Origin: Candidatus Rokuibacteriota bacterium
Lineage (GTDB): Bacteria; Methylomirabilota; Methylomirabilia; Rokubacteriales; CSP1-6
Direction of reading: 5' to 3'
Assembly: GCA_003220315.1 (NCBI GenBank)
Contig: QHSA01000131.1
Span: forward strand, 1 to 54,985
DNA length: 54,985 nt
Part shown: piece by piece, positions 54,896-54,985 of the stretch
How the letters are laid out: every line of letters begins with the position of its first letter
How positions within the stretch are numbered: the first letter of the stretch is position 1
The notes under the pieces: model-generated
What the model was told of the DNA's origin: nothing
Databases searched by the model: none
The model's input: the letters and a program-made list of their open reading frames with translations, nothing else
Position numbers and translations under genes: made by a program

Positions 54896-54985
54896 ATGGC
54901 GAAGGCGAAGTACGAGCGGACGAAGCCGCACGTGAACATTGGGACGATCGGGCACATCGATCACGGGAAGACGACGCTGACGTCG
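54896..54985 (+). CDS. tuf: Elongation factor Tu, 5' end (truncated by window)
   Basis: [38 protein letters not shown] upstream; follows the tRNA array. Confidence 0.97.
   Translation, partial: MAKAKYERTKPHVNIGTIGHIDHGKTTLTS

Noticed and set aside
54323-54964. Minus-strand ORFs containing GGFEPPTHCLQGSCSATELRQ / GRGGFEPPKAY and plus-strand ORF 54396-54650
   Set aside because: Well-known spurious 'proteins' produced by translating tRNA genes; the four tRNAs explain the sequence.

Overview
This is a high-GC bacterial chromosomal segment, almost fully coding and mostly on the + strand. No phage, transposase, rRNA or CRISPR array is visible. I cannot assign taxonomy by search; the gene content and repeat style would fit a Methylomirabilota/Rokubacteria-like MAG, but that is only a guess. 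Left part: a glycine-zipper protein, a secreted amphipathic protein, a divergent namZ-type/murQ pair, an IlvD/Edd dehydratase, SDR, acyl-CoA dehydrogenase, enoyl-CoA hydratase, thioesterase, PfpI, gamma-CA, and a type III PKS / methyltransferase / FAD-oxidoreductase trio. Then come RraA, an M23 peptidase, nuoLMN, and a glycerol-3-phosphate cluster (HAD, glpD, ugpB-A-E without a visible ugpC, GDPD, glpK). These are followed by an F0-only atp cluster (atpZ-I-B-E), rex, mfd, a SurA/PpiC-type lipoprotein, rho, rpmE, prfA, prmC, murA, and hisG-D-B-H-A-F-IE. The right end has an mla-type ABC transporter, radA, a PIN/TRAM protein, ispD, ispF, cysS, rlmB, four tRNAs (Thr-Tyr-Gly-Thr) and the start of tuf. 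The most unusual signals are two families of dispersed intergenic elements that abut start codons. Family A has a core AGTGCGAGCCGCAGCCGAAGGCG(A/C)GGCGAGTC. It is tandem at mlaF/mlaD, where it overlaps the stop and start codons, inverted at hisG/hisD, and single near 449-480. Family B is a ~65 bp element with a conserved small hairpin, located 40-45 bp upstream of four unrelated genes (methyltransferase, nuoN, glpK, hisF).
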